64,000 nt of DNA, from NCBI GenBank assembly GCA_032690845.1, contig CM064417.1:31936432-32000431 (forward strand), written 5' to 3'. Of this stretch, positions 54,833 to 64,000 are shown one piece after another. A program made the translations under genes and the position numbers. The stretch's first letter is position 1; each line of letters begins with the position of its first letter. This DNA is from Eleusine coracana subsp. coracana. Its lineage: Eukaryota > Streptophyta > Magnoliopsida > Poales > Poaceae. The notes below the pieces were generated by a model, which saw only the letters and a list, made by a program, of their open reading frames with translations, ran no database searches and had not been told where the DNA came from.

Positions 54833-55348
54833 TCATTGTCTGCTTTAGTTATCTTAGTCTTTTTGGTGGGCTATCATGCCCGTGTAATAGCTTAAGTTTG
54901 AACTATTGTCTGTTTAGTTTCCATGGCTCGTGTTGGCCTGAAACAGTCTTTTATTTCAATTTAAGTAAACTATTTTGTGTGCTGAGCCTGTTGGCTTCCC
55001 GGTTTTGGCTCGCAAATTTTGAGCCCCCGGGTGCTTCAGAAGTTTTGTCTTGCCTGTCATCGCCGTTGTCATGTCCACTGGGGGAAGCACGACAATTGCG
55101 CCATTCGACCGGCTCGACTGCGAACTCCTTCACCCGTGGCTTACTTTGTTTGCCAGTATGGAGAGGCTCGAGGCCGAGAAAAAAGAAAAAAAGCGAGTGA
55201 AGCGAAGAAAGCGTTAAGGCGAAACAGAGGCATGCCATGTAGGCCCATTGTGCCCTTCCAGCCCCCGAGCGACACTCGACCCCTTGAGAGGGGTCGGGTG
55301 TCATTTTAGGAGCGAGCAAGGCGTGCAAAGGTCACGGGAAATAGAAAG
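54833..55348. other. Spacer between convergent Tat2 antisense ORF and pol
   Basis: 516 bp, T-rich then mixed, no gene. It should hold the 3' ends of the antisense transcript. Confidence 0.45.
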
Positions 55349-56640
55349 CTAGGGATAGAATTTACGTAGCTGTGAGATATTCCACGCGTTCTTGAGCTCG
55401 TCGCCCTCCATCATCTTCAACTTGTACGTGCCGGGTTGGAGGACTCGAGAGATGATGTATGGTCCTTCCCAAGGCGACGAGAGCTTGTGTCGACCCCTGT
55501 TGTCTTGAACCCTACACAAAACGAGGTCGTCCACAAGGAGTCCTCTGTCTCTCACGTTTCGATCATGGTAGCGGCAGAGCGCTTGCTGATACTTGGCCGA
55601 ATGGAGGAGCGCGACGTCTCACGCCTCATCTATTTGGTCCAGCACTTCTTGGAGCGCAGCTTTGTTGCCTTGCTCATTATACATGCGCACTCACGGCGCG
55701 CCATAGTCCAAGTTGGTGGGGAGGACAGCCTCCAACCCGTAGACCATGAAGAAAGACGTGAAGCCCATTGCGCAACTCTGGTTCGTACATAGGCTTCACA
55801 GCATGGCGTGGTGTTCAACCGCACATCGACCGCTAAACTTTTTCAAGCGGTTGAAAATGACGGTCGGGTCGAAGATTTGGGGCTTCAACCCTTGGAGTAT
55901 CATGCCATTCGCTCGCTCGACCTGACCATTCGTCTCGGGGTGAGTGACTGCGGCCCAGTCGACGCAGATGTGGTAATCATCACAGAACTTTAGGAATTTC
56001 TTTCCCACGAACCATGTTCTGTTATTCGTGATTATGGAGTTTCAGACCCCAAATCGGTGGATGATGTTGAGGAAGAATTCGATCGCTTCTTCGGATCGAA
56101 TCTTGACCAGGGGTCATGCTTTGATCCACTTCGTGAACTTGTCAACCGCGACAACTAAGTGGGTGAGCCCCCGGGCGCTTTTTTGAGCGGGCCCACCTGA
56201 TCCAATCCCTAGACCGCAAAAGGCCATGTAATGGGGATCGTTTGAAGGTCCTGCACTGGCAGATGCGTCTGTCGGGCGTAATACTGGCAACCTTTGTAGG
56301 TTTTGACTATACGGATCGCGTCGCCCATGGCAGTCGGCCAGTAGAAGCCTTGGCGAAAGGCGTTGCCTACGAGGGTTCGAGGTGCGACGTGGTGGCCACA
56401 GACCCCTCCATGGATATTGATAAGTAGCCTGATGCCCTCGTTGGTGGGGATGCAGCGCTGCATCATTTTGGTGACGCTGCGCTTGTAGAGTTCCCCGTTG
56501 ATCAAGACGAAAGACTTGGAGCGCCGATAGAGTCGTTTGGCCTCAGTCCTATCGACAGGAAGCGTGCCTCGAGCCAAGAACTCGATGTACGAGACTCTCC
56601 AGTCGGGTGGGAGCCCGGCTCACCCGACCTGGGGGTCAAT
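55349..56640 (-). pseudogene. Tat2 integrase, broken
   Basis: The minus-strand pieces in order are an N-terminal region (RRSKSFVLINGELYKRS), the zinc-binding HGGVCGHHVAPRT ... CQYYARQ in which the last Cys positions look altered, core fragments (ICVDWAAVTHPETNGQVERAN with the Glu), and the C-terminus (DDLVLCRVQDNRGRHKLS, WEGPYIISRVL), ending LRKFYP at 55349. Several frame changes separate them. It is typical of the Tat lineage. Confidence 0.8.
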
Positions 56641-56755
56641 TCGCTTGACCCCTGGGTTGTCCGGCTCACCCGGGTCGCTTGGCCGCCTTGTTCAGGCGTC
56701 GCAAGATGTGCTTGAGCTCCAGTCCATCAAATTTATTCTCAAGCTTGCGGACCTC

Positions 56756-57130
56756 CTAGCAGTAGAGTGCCATGACGTCAGTCCGGTAGCTAGACTCTTT
56801 CATGATCTGGTCGACCATGAGTTGGGAGTCGCCCCGAATTTTCAGCCGTCGGATTCCAAGCTCGATGGAAATCTTGAGCTCGTTGACAAGCACTTCATAC
56901 TCGGCAATGTTGTTTGATACAGGGAAATGTAAATGAATCGCATAATTCATACATACCCCAAGTGGAGAGACGAAGACGAGGCCGACGTCTGCCCCTGTCC
57001 ACATGAGCGATCCGTCAAAGTACATGAACCTGTACTCCTGATCGACAGGGGCGGGCTAGAGCTGCGCCTCGGTCCACTCCGCCATGAAGTCGACAAGGAC
57101 CTTGGATTTAATGGCCGCTTGGGGCTGGTA
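56756..57130 (-). pseudogene. Tat2 RNase H, broken
   Basis: MYFDGSLMWTGADVGLVFVS, NNIAEYEVLVNELKIS and IRGDSQLMVDQI carry the catalytic Asp, Glu and Asp of an RNase H fold. The frame is interrupted on both sides. Confidence 0.75.
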
Positions 57131-57398
57131 CGTGACGTCGTGCCCCATCAACTCAAGCACCCACTTGGTCACCTTGCTTGCCGAGTCCTAATTCTGTATA
57201 ATCTCTCGGAGAGGAAAGGAACTCATGATATGAATCGGATGGGAGTCAAAGTAGTGCCAGAGCTTGCACCTTGCCACCATCACCACATAGAGGATCTTGA
57301 GGACCTAGGGGTACCTGGTCTTCAAGTTGGACAGGGGCATGCTAACGTAGTAGACGAGGTGTTGGACTTTGAGGGTGTGTCCCTCTCTTTCTCGCTTG

Positions 57399-58250
57399 TC
57401 AACAAGCATCAAGCTTACGACTTGAGTCGTCGCCGCTAGGTATAGCAACAGCACCTCTCCTGGGACCGTGGGAGGTTAGCACGGGTGCGCTGCTCAGAAT
57501 GCGCTTGACATCATCGAGGGTGGACTGTGCTTCGGGGGTCCACTCGAACCGGTCAGACTTCTTCATAAGCCTATACAGCGGGAGTACCCTCTCGCTGAGG
57601 CGCGAGATGAAGCGGCTCAACGCCGCTAGACAGCCCTTGAGCCGCTACATCCCTTTGAGATTCTGGACCGGCCCTATCTGCTCGATCACGGAGATTTTCT
57701 CGGGATTGGCCTCGATGCATCGTTAGGAGATGACGAACCCGAGGAGCATGCCCCTCAGGACCCCAAAAACGTACTTCTCAGGGTTGAGTTGGACGTCTTT
57801 TGCACGCAGTTTGGCAAACACGAGCTCGAGGTCGGCTACGAGGGTGTCTGCCTTTTTGAAGTTGAAAACGATTTCGTCCACATAGGCTTCAACTGTGTGG
57901 CCGATCAGATGATCGAAGTAGTGTTGCATGCAACTCTGAAATGTCGCATCGATGTCTTGAGCCCGAAAGGCATCGTTACATAGCAGTAAGAGCCGAATGG
58001 AGTGATGAAAGATGTCGCGAGTTGGTCAGATTCTTTCATCGCGATCTGATGGTACCCCGAGTAGGCATCTAGGAAGCAGAGAGTCACGCATCTCGCCGTC
58101 GAGTCAACTATCTGGTCTATGCATGGCAAAGGAAAAGGATCCTTTGGACATGCCTTATTCAGGCTAGCATAGTCAACACATATTTTCCATTTTCCATTCT
58201 TTTTTTCATACAAGAACAGGATTAGCTAACCATTCGGCATGATACACTTC
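57399..58250 (-). pseudogene. Tat2 reverse transcriptase, broken
   Basis: KWKICVDYASLNKACPKDPF, LDAYSGYHQIAM and VTMPFGL show an RT. The catalytic box reads YVDE rather than YVDD, near 57885, so one metal-binding Asp is replaced by Glu. Frame changes occur near 57905 and after 57723. The connection region (RFEWTPEAQSTLDDVKRIL) ends near 57399. Confidence 0.8.
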
Positions 58251-58386
58251 CTTGATGAACCCGACCGCTTGCAACTTCGCAATCTCCTCTCCGATTGCGG
58301 ATAGCCTCGAGGTGGGTGCGGATAGCCTCGAGCTCCCCGGCGGAGGCCACCGTCACCGCCGTGAGATCACAGTTCTCTGTCTCGCA

Positions 58387-58800
58387 TTAGAAGGCGTGCT
58401 GAAGGGATGCGCTGACGGTGATGACCCCTTTAGGGCCTGGCATCTTGAGCTTCAGGTAGGTGTAGTTGGGTATGGCCATGAATTTGGCGTAGCACGGACG
58501 TCCCAGGAGAGCATGATACACCCCTAGGAAGTCGACAACCTCGAAGATGAGGGTCTTGGTCCGAAAGTTGGATGGGGTCCCGAATGTGATGGGCAGACTG
58601 ATCCGCCCGAGGGGCATGGCCTATCGCCCCGGGACGATCTCATGGAAGGGTGTGCCAGCCGGCTGAAGGCGCGATCGATCAACCCCGAGTAGGTCGAGCG
58701 TGTAGGCATACAGAATGTTGATGCAACTACCCCCACCCATCATCACCTTGGTGAGGCGGACCTCGGCAATGATGGGGTCGACCACGAGCGGATATTGACC
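58387..58800 (-). pseudogene. Tat2 protease, broken and active-site mutated
   Basis: The active-site loop reads VMMGGGSCINILYA at about 58748-58705, where the family has Asp-Gly-Gly, so the catalytic Asp appears changed to Gly. After a stop near 58620 the rest (FRTKTLIFEVVDFLGVYHAL, YAKFMAIPNYTYLKLKMPG) is well kept. Confidence 0.75.
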
Positions 58801-58958
58801 CGGTCAAGGGACGTGTGTGGGGTGATCTGATAGATCAAATGTGATCGGCAAATCCGACCACTTGAGGAAAGCTGGCGTGGTGTGTTCTGCCGTGAAAACC
58901 ATGCGGCGCTTGATCTTGGTGGTGCGTCGTCTCCCTCGGGACTTGGGCCCTATGAAAA

Positions 58959-59837
58959 TCATATGGCAGGCCTTGGGGTTAGGAACGGTGCCCCCTCTGG
59001 CTCGTCGTCTCCGTCCGCGGGGTCCTGGACCCCTGGTTCCGACGTCCTCCCTGGGTCTCCCTTCTTCGCCTCCTCCCGGATGAATTTCTTCATCATGGAG
59101 AAGTCCTTGAGGAGGTGCTTGACAAGGAACCCGTGGTTAGGGCATGGGCCGTTCCACTTCTTTTCGAAGTGGTTCGGCGCCTCCCCTACCGCCGGCCTCG
59201 GTGGCTTGCGCTCGGCAGCGGCCACGACGGAGTCGCGCCCTGCTCGCGGCTTGTTCTTCTTTTTCTTCGGGCGGTCGGAGGCATCGTCGCTGGCTCCTTC
59301 CTCCCGCTTGCCCTTGCCCTTGCTCTTCGGAGTATGCTGGAGGACTGCTCCCACGCACTCTTCGTCGGAGGCGAAGCTTGTGGCGACGCCTAGGAGCTCA
59401 CGGGCCGTGCACGGACCCCTTTGGCCCAGCTCGTGGATGAGCTGTTCCGATGTTGTGCCTGAGATGAAGACTCCAACAATGTCCGCATCGCCCATGTTGG
59501 GTAACTCATTGCACTTCTTGCTGAAGCACCGGATGTAATCTCGGAGGGACTCGCTAGCTTTCTGCCGGCAGTTCTTGAGGTCCCAGGGGTTGCCCGACCG
59601 GACATAGGTCCCCTGAAAGTTCTTGACGAAAATATCCCTCATATCGCCCCAGTCGTAGACTTGACCCTTGGGGAGGTGCTCAAACCAAGCACAAGCCGAG
59701 TCGGCGAGATAAAGCGGGAGGTTGCGGATGATGGCGAGGTCATCGATGGCCCCGCCAGCTTGACATGCGAGGCGATAATCCTCGAGCCAATGGCCGGGGT
59801 CTGTCTCGCCCGCATACTTGGTGACAGTCACAGGCAC
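58959..59837 (-). pseudogene. Tat2 gag, capsid to nucleocapsid
   Basis: Open for 292 codons (VTKYAGETDPGHWLEDYRL, LADSACAWFEHLP, WGDMRDIFVKNFQGTY, SLRDYIRCFSKKCNEL). The nucleocapsid motif near the end (CPNHGFLVKHLLKDF) has lost its last Cys and has one extra residue compared with Tat1. A Lys-rich region lies before it. It is the longest open piece of Tat2, although the gene as a whole is broken. Confidence 0.8.
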
Positions 59838-61265
59838 CCGGAAGCACTGGGGGAACTCGGCAGTGCGGATGCGCGAGCTAAAGACCCGCGGCCCAGGAGG
59901 GCTCGGGCTCTGACTCCGCTCCTCGTCGGTGTCATCGTACCGGCCTCCGCGGCGTGGTTGACAGCCTCTTTCCTAGTTCTGCCGCTCCCTCTCACGATCC
60001 TGCGCCTTAAGAGTGTGCCGTGCGTCGTGGTGAGGTCCGACTCGGTCGTGGACCGAAGCTTTCTTAGGTGCGCCTCTAGCCGGGGCTGGCTGCTAGACCG
60101 AGTGCTGCTGCGATCCAGCAACGTTGCCTTGTCCCGCCTGTCTAGACGTGGAGACCTGCTGGCTGGATTGAGTGCCGCGCCGTTGCGAGCTCACCACTTG
60201 GAGCTCGGCGGCCTTGGCTAGCAGAGCCGCGACTTCTCGCTGAGCCTGCTGGGCCTCCGGTGTTGTGGGCTCAGGGAGAATACTGAGCAGGGCGGCGGCT
60301 GCTGCTATGTTTTGTTCCGCACGCGCAAACTTTGGGGGCCCTTGATCGTCAGTGATGATGCGCTGAAGGATGTCATGGGCCATGGCGCGAGCGCGTCCGC
60401 CCGCACCAGGACAGGCTAGCTCGCAGTCTATCTCTTCTTTCTCGTGCTCGAGCTGGCGTCGAGTATCTTTCAGCTCCACCTGCCTTGCCCTCAACCATTG
60501 TTGAAAGTTGTCCGGGCAGGGCTGGGCCTGCGGGTCCCCGGTCATAGTGATGGGAATGTTGATGAGGGTTTCCCCTCCTCCCGCAACTGTCGTCTGGTTC
60601 GCCTGGGCGGGGGTCCCAGGATTCGCCGCCGCTCCGGCAGCAGAGGTCCCAGCACCCCCCGCAGCCGAGGCGGGTGCAATCCACACCATGTTGCATCCTC
60701 ACGGGGTGCCGCAGCATTTTGCATAGCTTTCGGACTCGGAGCTGAAGTCTCCCACTGACCCCACGTCGAGGAGGTCGAAGAGAGACTGGTCCGGGCGCTC
60801 GATCACGCCGACAAAGCCAGAGCCCGCAAAGGCGGGAGTCGTGAGTTGCACGGTCACGCCTTGGAAACACCCTGCTGCGTTCTGCGTGCCACATGGGTAG
60901 CGCTCCGAAGGGGTCCTGGCGAGCCCGCTCGGGGGGAGGGGCACTTCTCCAAGAAGTTGCCCGTGGATGTTTACCAACACGAATGCGAAGTGCTGGAGGT
61001 CTTTCGGATTTGGCGTAGGGCCCAAGTAACGCTCCAGATGGAGCCATAGCTGGTCACCATAAATGGCCGACGCCACAAAGCGATCCGGCACATGCGGCCA
61101 GGCCGGCTCGAGTCGAACCGCGTGCATCGCCTCGCCGGCGACTGTGACGGCTGCTGCGATGGGGTCCGGGAGCGACTCGTCGACGAGTCGCCGCGTATCG
61201 TCTCCTACAGCCACGGAGTCGAGCGTGTCGTTCGCGTCCTCCAGCCACCACGGATGCATCGCCAC
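59828..61265 (-). pseudogene. Tat2 gag N-terminal region, broken
   Basis: Three overlapping frames hold the N-terminal part: 61265-60699 (MAMHPWWLEDANDTLD, WLHLERYLGPTPNPKDLQHF), 60689-60093 (Ala/Pro-rich, then a helical charged stretch RARQVELKDTRRQLEHEKEE) and 60121-59828. The order and composition fit the long N-terminal extension of Tat Gag. Frame changes show it is not functional. Confidence 0.6.
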
Positions 61266-61454
61266 AGGGGCGAGCGCCTGGACTGGGGGCGGCGAAGACG
61301 TCGGAATGCTGACGCAAAGCAGCTTCTAGTCTGCAGTAGCAATGAACTCCAGGCTCCCGAAGAACACGCTGCTACTGGGAGCCTAGAAGGTGCAGGAAGT
61401 GACCATCTGAACGGGGAAGTGGTGTAGCAATGAACTCCAGGCTCCCGAAGACCC
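61266..61454 (-). other. Tat2 leader with a 27 bp direct repeat
   Basis: GTAGCAATGAACTCCAGGCT and the next bases occur at 61336-61362 and 61423-61450. An 8 bp stem AGGCTCCC/GGGAGCCT could form a hairpin near 61350-61383. No gene. Confidence 0.5.
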
Positions 61455-61471
61455 CTACCTGGCGCGCCAAC
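61455..61471 (-). other. Tat2 primer-binding site
   Basis: On the minus strand GTTGGCGCGCCAGGTAG directly follows the LTR end CACCGACA. Tat1 has the related GTTGGCGCGCTTGGTAG. I do not assign the tRNA. Confidence 0.6.
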
Positions 61472-61785
61472 TGTCGGTGTTTAGATCACCGACGAGTAGA
61501 ATTTGTTCACAGGGGTGCGCGCTTCGGGTTCGGTGATGGCTAAGCAAGGGGACACAAGGGATTATATTAGTTTGGGGAGGCCCCCTACATCCAATTCACG
61601 GACCTGCTTGTGTTACTTGCTCCGGTGAGGGGGTACAATGATGGTGAGAGAGGAGAATGCTCCAAGTCTTGGGTGCGAGTTGTGTGCATGTGTGTGTGTG
61701 ATTGCTATGGCTATGTGGTTAAGTCGCATCCCTAGAGAGGGGACTGGATCTCCCCTTTTATACTTCATGGTTAAGTTGCATCCCT

Positions 61786-61847
<62 letters not shown>

Positions 61848-62929
61848 CTACACGTGTTGAGTTGGTGGAGGTGTGCCAAAGAAGGCGAACCCCTTAGCCG
61901 GCGACGTGGTCTTCGGTCTTTGCGGGCCTTATCATCCTGGTCGTGTGGTAGAGGGGCGGTACTGCATCCAAGTGCGCCCCTACTCTCCGTCGTCGAGTCG
62001 AGTCCCCCTGTGCTCCTGTAGTCGGCGTGTTCGTCGTGCGCGGGGAGGTGCAGCATGGGCTTTGTCACGTCATTCAAGCAGGGTTCAATCTAGTTGTCCC
62101 TCAAGCCATCCTGCATTATCGTCATTAGGCCTGCCGTCGCACGATGGCAGCGCAGCGAACCTTGCCACGCCTGCCACCATCAGCGGGCGCTGGTGCTGAC
62201 GAAGAGGACAGGTATCTGGAGGGATTTGACTCCTCAATACTACGTCAGCGCAGTGGGCATGGCATTTAAGGTCGGGTGGTTGGCAGTTGTTGACCATTGG
62301 CTCGCTCGACCCCCTCCGCCGGGGGTCATTGTGTCGGGTTGCGTCTGTCCAGACCGGCTTGGAGTTGGAGTCCGTACCGTCCGGACAAGGCAATCGAGCT
62401 TCTCCACCCCACCACTTCTTGGCTTGGCAAGGGTTCCCTCACCCCGTCCTGTCTGGGCTCGAGTTCCACTGATGGGAGTTGACAAAGACGACGTTTGAAT
62501 ATCGATTGCCGGGGGGGAGGGCACACTGTCGTCGTGACAGTAGTGGCAGCGGGGCATCCGTCCTTTCCCCGAAGTGGATAGGTTCAGGCTAATGGCTAAG
62601 TCATCAGCTTGGGAGTGTGAGTCATGCCGACGCTCCGTCAGACGGAGAGATCTGCCCTCTTCTTCCTTGCGAGGGGTCGAGCGAGTCACAGCGAATCCGT
62701 GGCCCCCATTGAGGGGTCGAGCTGGACGTGACCGGCCCTCGACCACTCAGGGGTCGAGCGAGTCGGGTAATGGCACGACTTTTGTGGCTAAGGCCTGATT
62801 GCCGTAGGGATGCTTCCTATGGGGGCCCATGTGGATGGCACCTTGGTGGCGATCCTACGGGCCCTTTTGAGTCTGGTGCATGTAAGCCTTAGGAGGTGCT
62901 ACGTGGCACCCCGATATTTACCCTCGACA
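61472..62929 (-). repeat. Tat2 5' LTR (minus orientation, 1458 bp)
   Basis: Plus-strand ends are TGTCGGTGTTTAG and TTTACCCTCGACA. On the minus strand TATAAAA is at 61762-61756. Compared with 36747-38238, roughly one base in ten differs in the first 200 bp by eye. The flanks TTACA (36742-36746) and TTACC (62930-62934) are the target duplication with one change. Confidence 0.9.
61786..61844. repeat. (GA)n microsatellite in Tat2 5' LTR
   Basis: About 59 bp of AG/GA at the same place as the longer tract in the other LTR. Confidence 0.95.
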
Positions 62930-63140
62930 TTACCTTACCGGTATCCATAGCTATGCCATAGTCCGAAGACAATGGGATGGCCCGCTAATACGGGAATCAG
63001 ACGAGTCGACTTGGAGCACAAGGCAATTAGAGATAGACTCTCTATGTAATACCTTATGGACTACGAGTAGAACTCTTCATGTACCCCCTGCCGACTGGAT
63101 ATATGAGGTGGTAGGAACCCCCCATCGAGGGACACGATCA
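62930..63140 (+). repeat. Tat1 3' LTR, continuation and truncated end
   Basis: TTACCTTACCGGTATCCATAGC continues the Tat1 LTR cut at 36746. Similarity to 4593-4796 ends at GACACGATCA. The last ~148 bp of the LTR, including its CA end, are missing, so Tat1 has no recognisable right target duplication. Confidence 0.75.
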
Positions 63141-63252
63141 AGATTGTCGTATCGGTGACACAAAAACAAGTGAAACAAATCAAGTACTAGAGGTGAACCT
63201 ATTTGGCAGGCAAAAATGCATGATTTGTTGCATTATAAAACATGCCTCCTAA
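63141..63252. other. Flank, nothing recognised
   Basis: AT-rich DNA after the Tat1 remnant, ending in the TAA target duplication of the MITE at 63250-63252. Confidence 0.4.
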
Positions 63253-63545
63253 CGCCATGTTTGGATCCTCCAGTTTCTAGAATTTGAAGTGCCTCCAAAT
63301 ATGTCAGTTTTTATATCAGTTTTTATAAACTAGATTATGAGTTTTTAAGAAACCCATAATCTGGCTCAACCTATCTAATGTTAGTTTTTGCCTCATTCTA
63401 ATGCACTAATTACTCAAAAGCTAGTTTATAGATTATAAAAACCAGGACCCAAATATCCCACCCAATTTTTATTTAGAAACCAGTTTTTTAAAAACTAAAA
63501 ATAAAAACCAGTTTTTAAGAAACTGTTATGGATCCAAACATGGCC
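63253..63545. mobile_element. Tourist-like MITE (PIF/Harbinger type, 293 bp)
   Basis: The ends CGCCATGTTTGGATCC and GGATCCAAACATGGCC are inverted over 15-16 bases. The flanks are TAA on both sides (63250-63252 and 63546-63548), the three-base duplication usual for this group. Inside are several AAACTAG/AAACCAGTTTTT runs. No coding potential. Confidence 0.85.
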
Positions 63546-63548
63546 TAA

Positions 63549-63785
63549 TTTAATCACGCACCATTAACTTCCAGCTGCATGGATCAGTAACTCATCTTCA
63601 ACGGTAAGCCGCATGCATGCATGCAAAACAAATCCAGACTTTCTGAAATTCTGATAATGAGCAGGAGCTAAAGTTCCGGGATTCCGAAAAGATAAATATA
63701 GATATTACTGTAAATCAAATTGATTTACTTCTCATTTATTTTTGTCCTAAAAATCAATGGTTCAGATTTAATTTCTCATCTTACC
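63549..63785. other. Flank, nothing recognised
   Basis: AT-rich intergenic or intronic DNA with a GCATGCATGCATGCA run near 63611. Confidence 0.4.
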
Positions 63786-63789
63786 TCCT

Positions 63790-63942
63790 AAGAGGTAAAA
63801 GAATAGAAATGGACTATCGTAAAAGAGCTCATGTATATACTTCTACAATGCTGACAACATTGGCACAATGCCAGATTGTCAGAGAACTCTGCTTTTGCAG
63901 TGGCAGGGGGCTCTGCCACTTCCTCCGTGAACCATTGGTACT
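63790..63942 (-). CDS. Possible terminal exon of an unknown gene
   Basis: On the minus strand a pyrimidine-containing stretch ending TTTGCTGTAG could be an acceptor. The frame after it is open for about 54 codons (FKYQWFTEEVAEPP, AEFSDNLALCQCCQHC) to a stop. I recognise no domain. The rest of the gene would lie to the right of the window. It could equally be chance. Confidence 0.2.
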
Positions 63943-64000
63943 TGAATCCCCCTACAGCAAATAGGCGAGTGTTAGATTGATCTCTCCACCAATAGTCTCA

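Overview
This 64 kb window is nuclear DNA from a plant, most likely a grass. The reasons are the GC-rich last exon of a class III peroxidase, a Tourist-type MITE, and LTR retrotransposons of grass-typical kinds (Tat lineage with an antisense extra ORF, Athila, Del/Tekay, and a second chromovirus). There is one clear host gene piece, the 3' exon of the peroxidase at 333-748. A doubtful exon lies at the right edge. Nearly everything between about 3.9 kb and 63.1 kb is nested Ty3/Gypsy retrotransposon. I saw no tRNA, rRNA or CRISPR.

Layout from left to right. 1-3874: peroxidase 3' exon, then intergenic DNA with a 116 bp hairpin MITE (2421-2536). 3875 to about 15.2 kb: three direct copies of a ~4.0 kb unit. 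Each unit carries a host-like flank, a 366-369 bp LTR of an old Tat-type element ('Tat1'), the start of its gag, and the LTR of a chromovirus lodged in that gag. The third copy runs on into the chromovirus body (about 15.2-20.36 kb), its 3' LTR (20358-21279) and a stray restart of its leader. Tat1 gag/protease resumes at 21449. It is split at 22794-30528 by a young Athila-like element (TSD ACGTC) that has lost nearly all of pol but keeps gag and a 496-codon second ORF. Tat1 continues with an RT stub, an antisense extra ORF with its own TATA box (34517 down to 31423), a solo Athila LTR (35169-36639, TSD CACAC) and a 3' LTR beginning at 36732.

That 3' LTR is split by a second, minus-strand Tat element ('Tat2', 36747-62929; LTRs 1492 and 1458 bp; TSD TTACA/TTACC). 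Tat2 has decayed gag-pol at 61.3-55.3 kb and a plus-strand antisense extra ORF starting at 40785. That ORF is in turn split by a minus-strand Del/Tekay chromovirus (41764-52903, TSD CCCTT). The Tekay element has a near-complete gag-pol, a coiled-coil ORF upstream of gag, and a 3' LTR that has lost its first ~2.6 kb together with the end of pol. The last stub of the Tat1 3' LTR ends at 63140, followed by a Tourist-like MITE (63253-63545) and ordinary flanking DNA.

The order of events can be read from the nesting. Tat1 came first; the chromovirus, solo-LTR parent, Tat2 and Athila-like element then entered it; Tekay later entered Tat2. By-eye LTR comparison agrees: roughly 10% divergence for Tat2 (sampled), about 1% for Tekay, and five substitutions in 1488 bp for the Athila-like element. 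The most interesting content is this recent pol-less Athila-like element with two open ORFs, the Tekay coiled-coil ORF, the two antisense Tat ORFs with separate TATA boxes, and paired 16 bp palindromes spaced two helical turns apart in the solo LTR.
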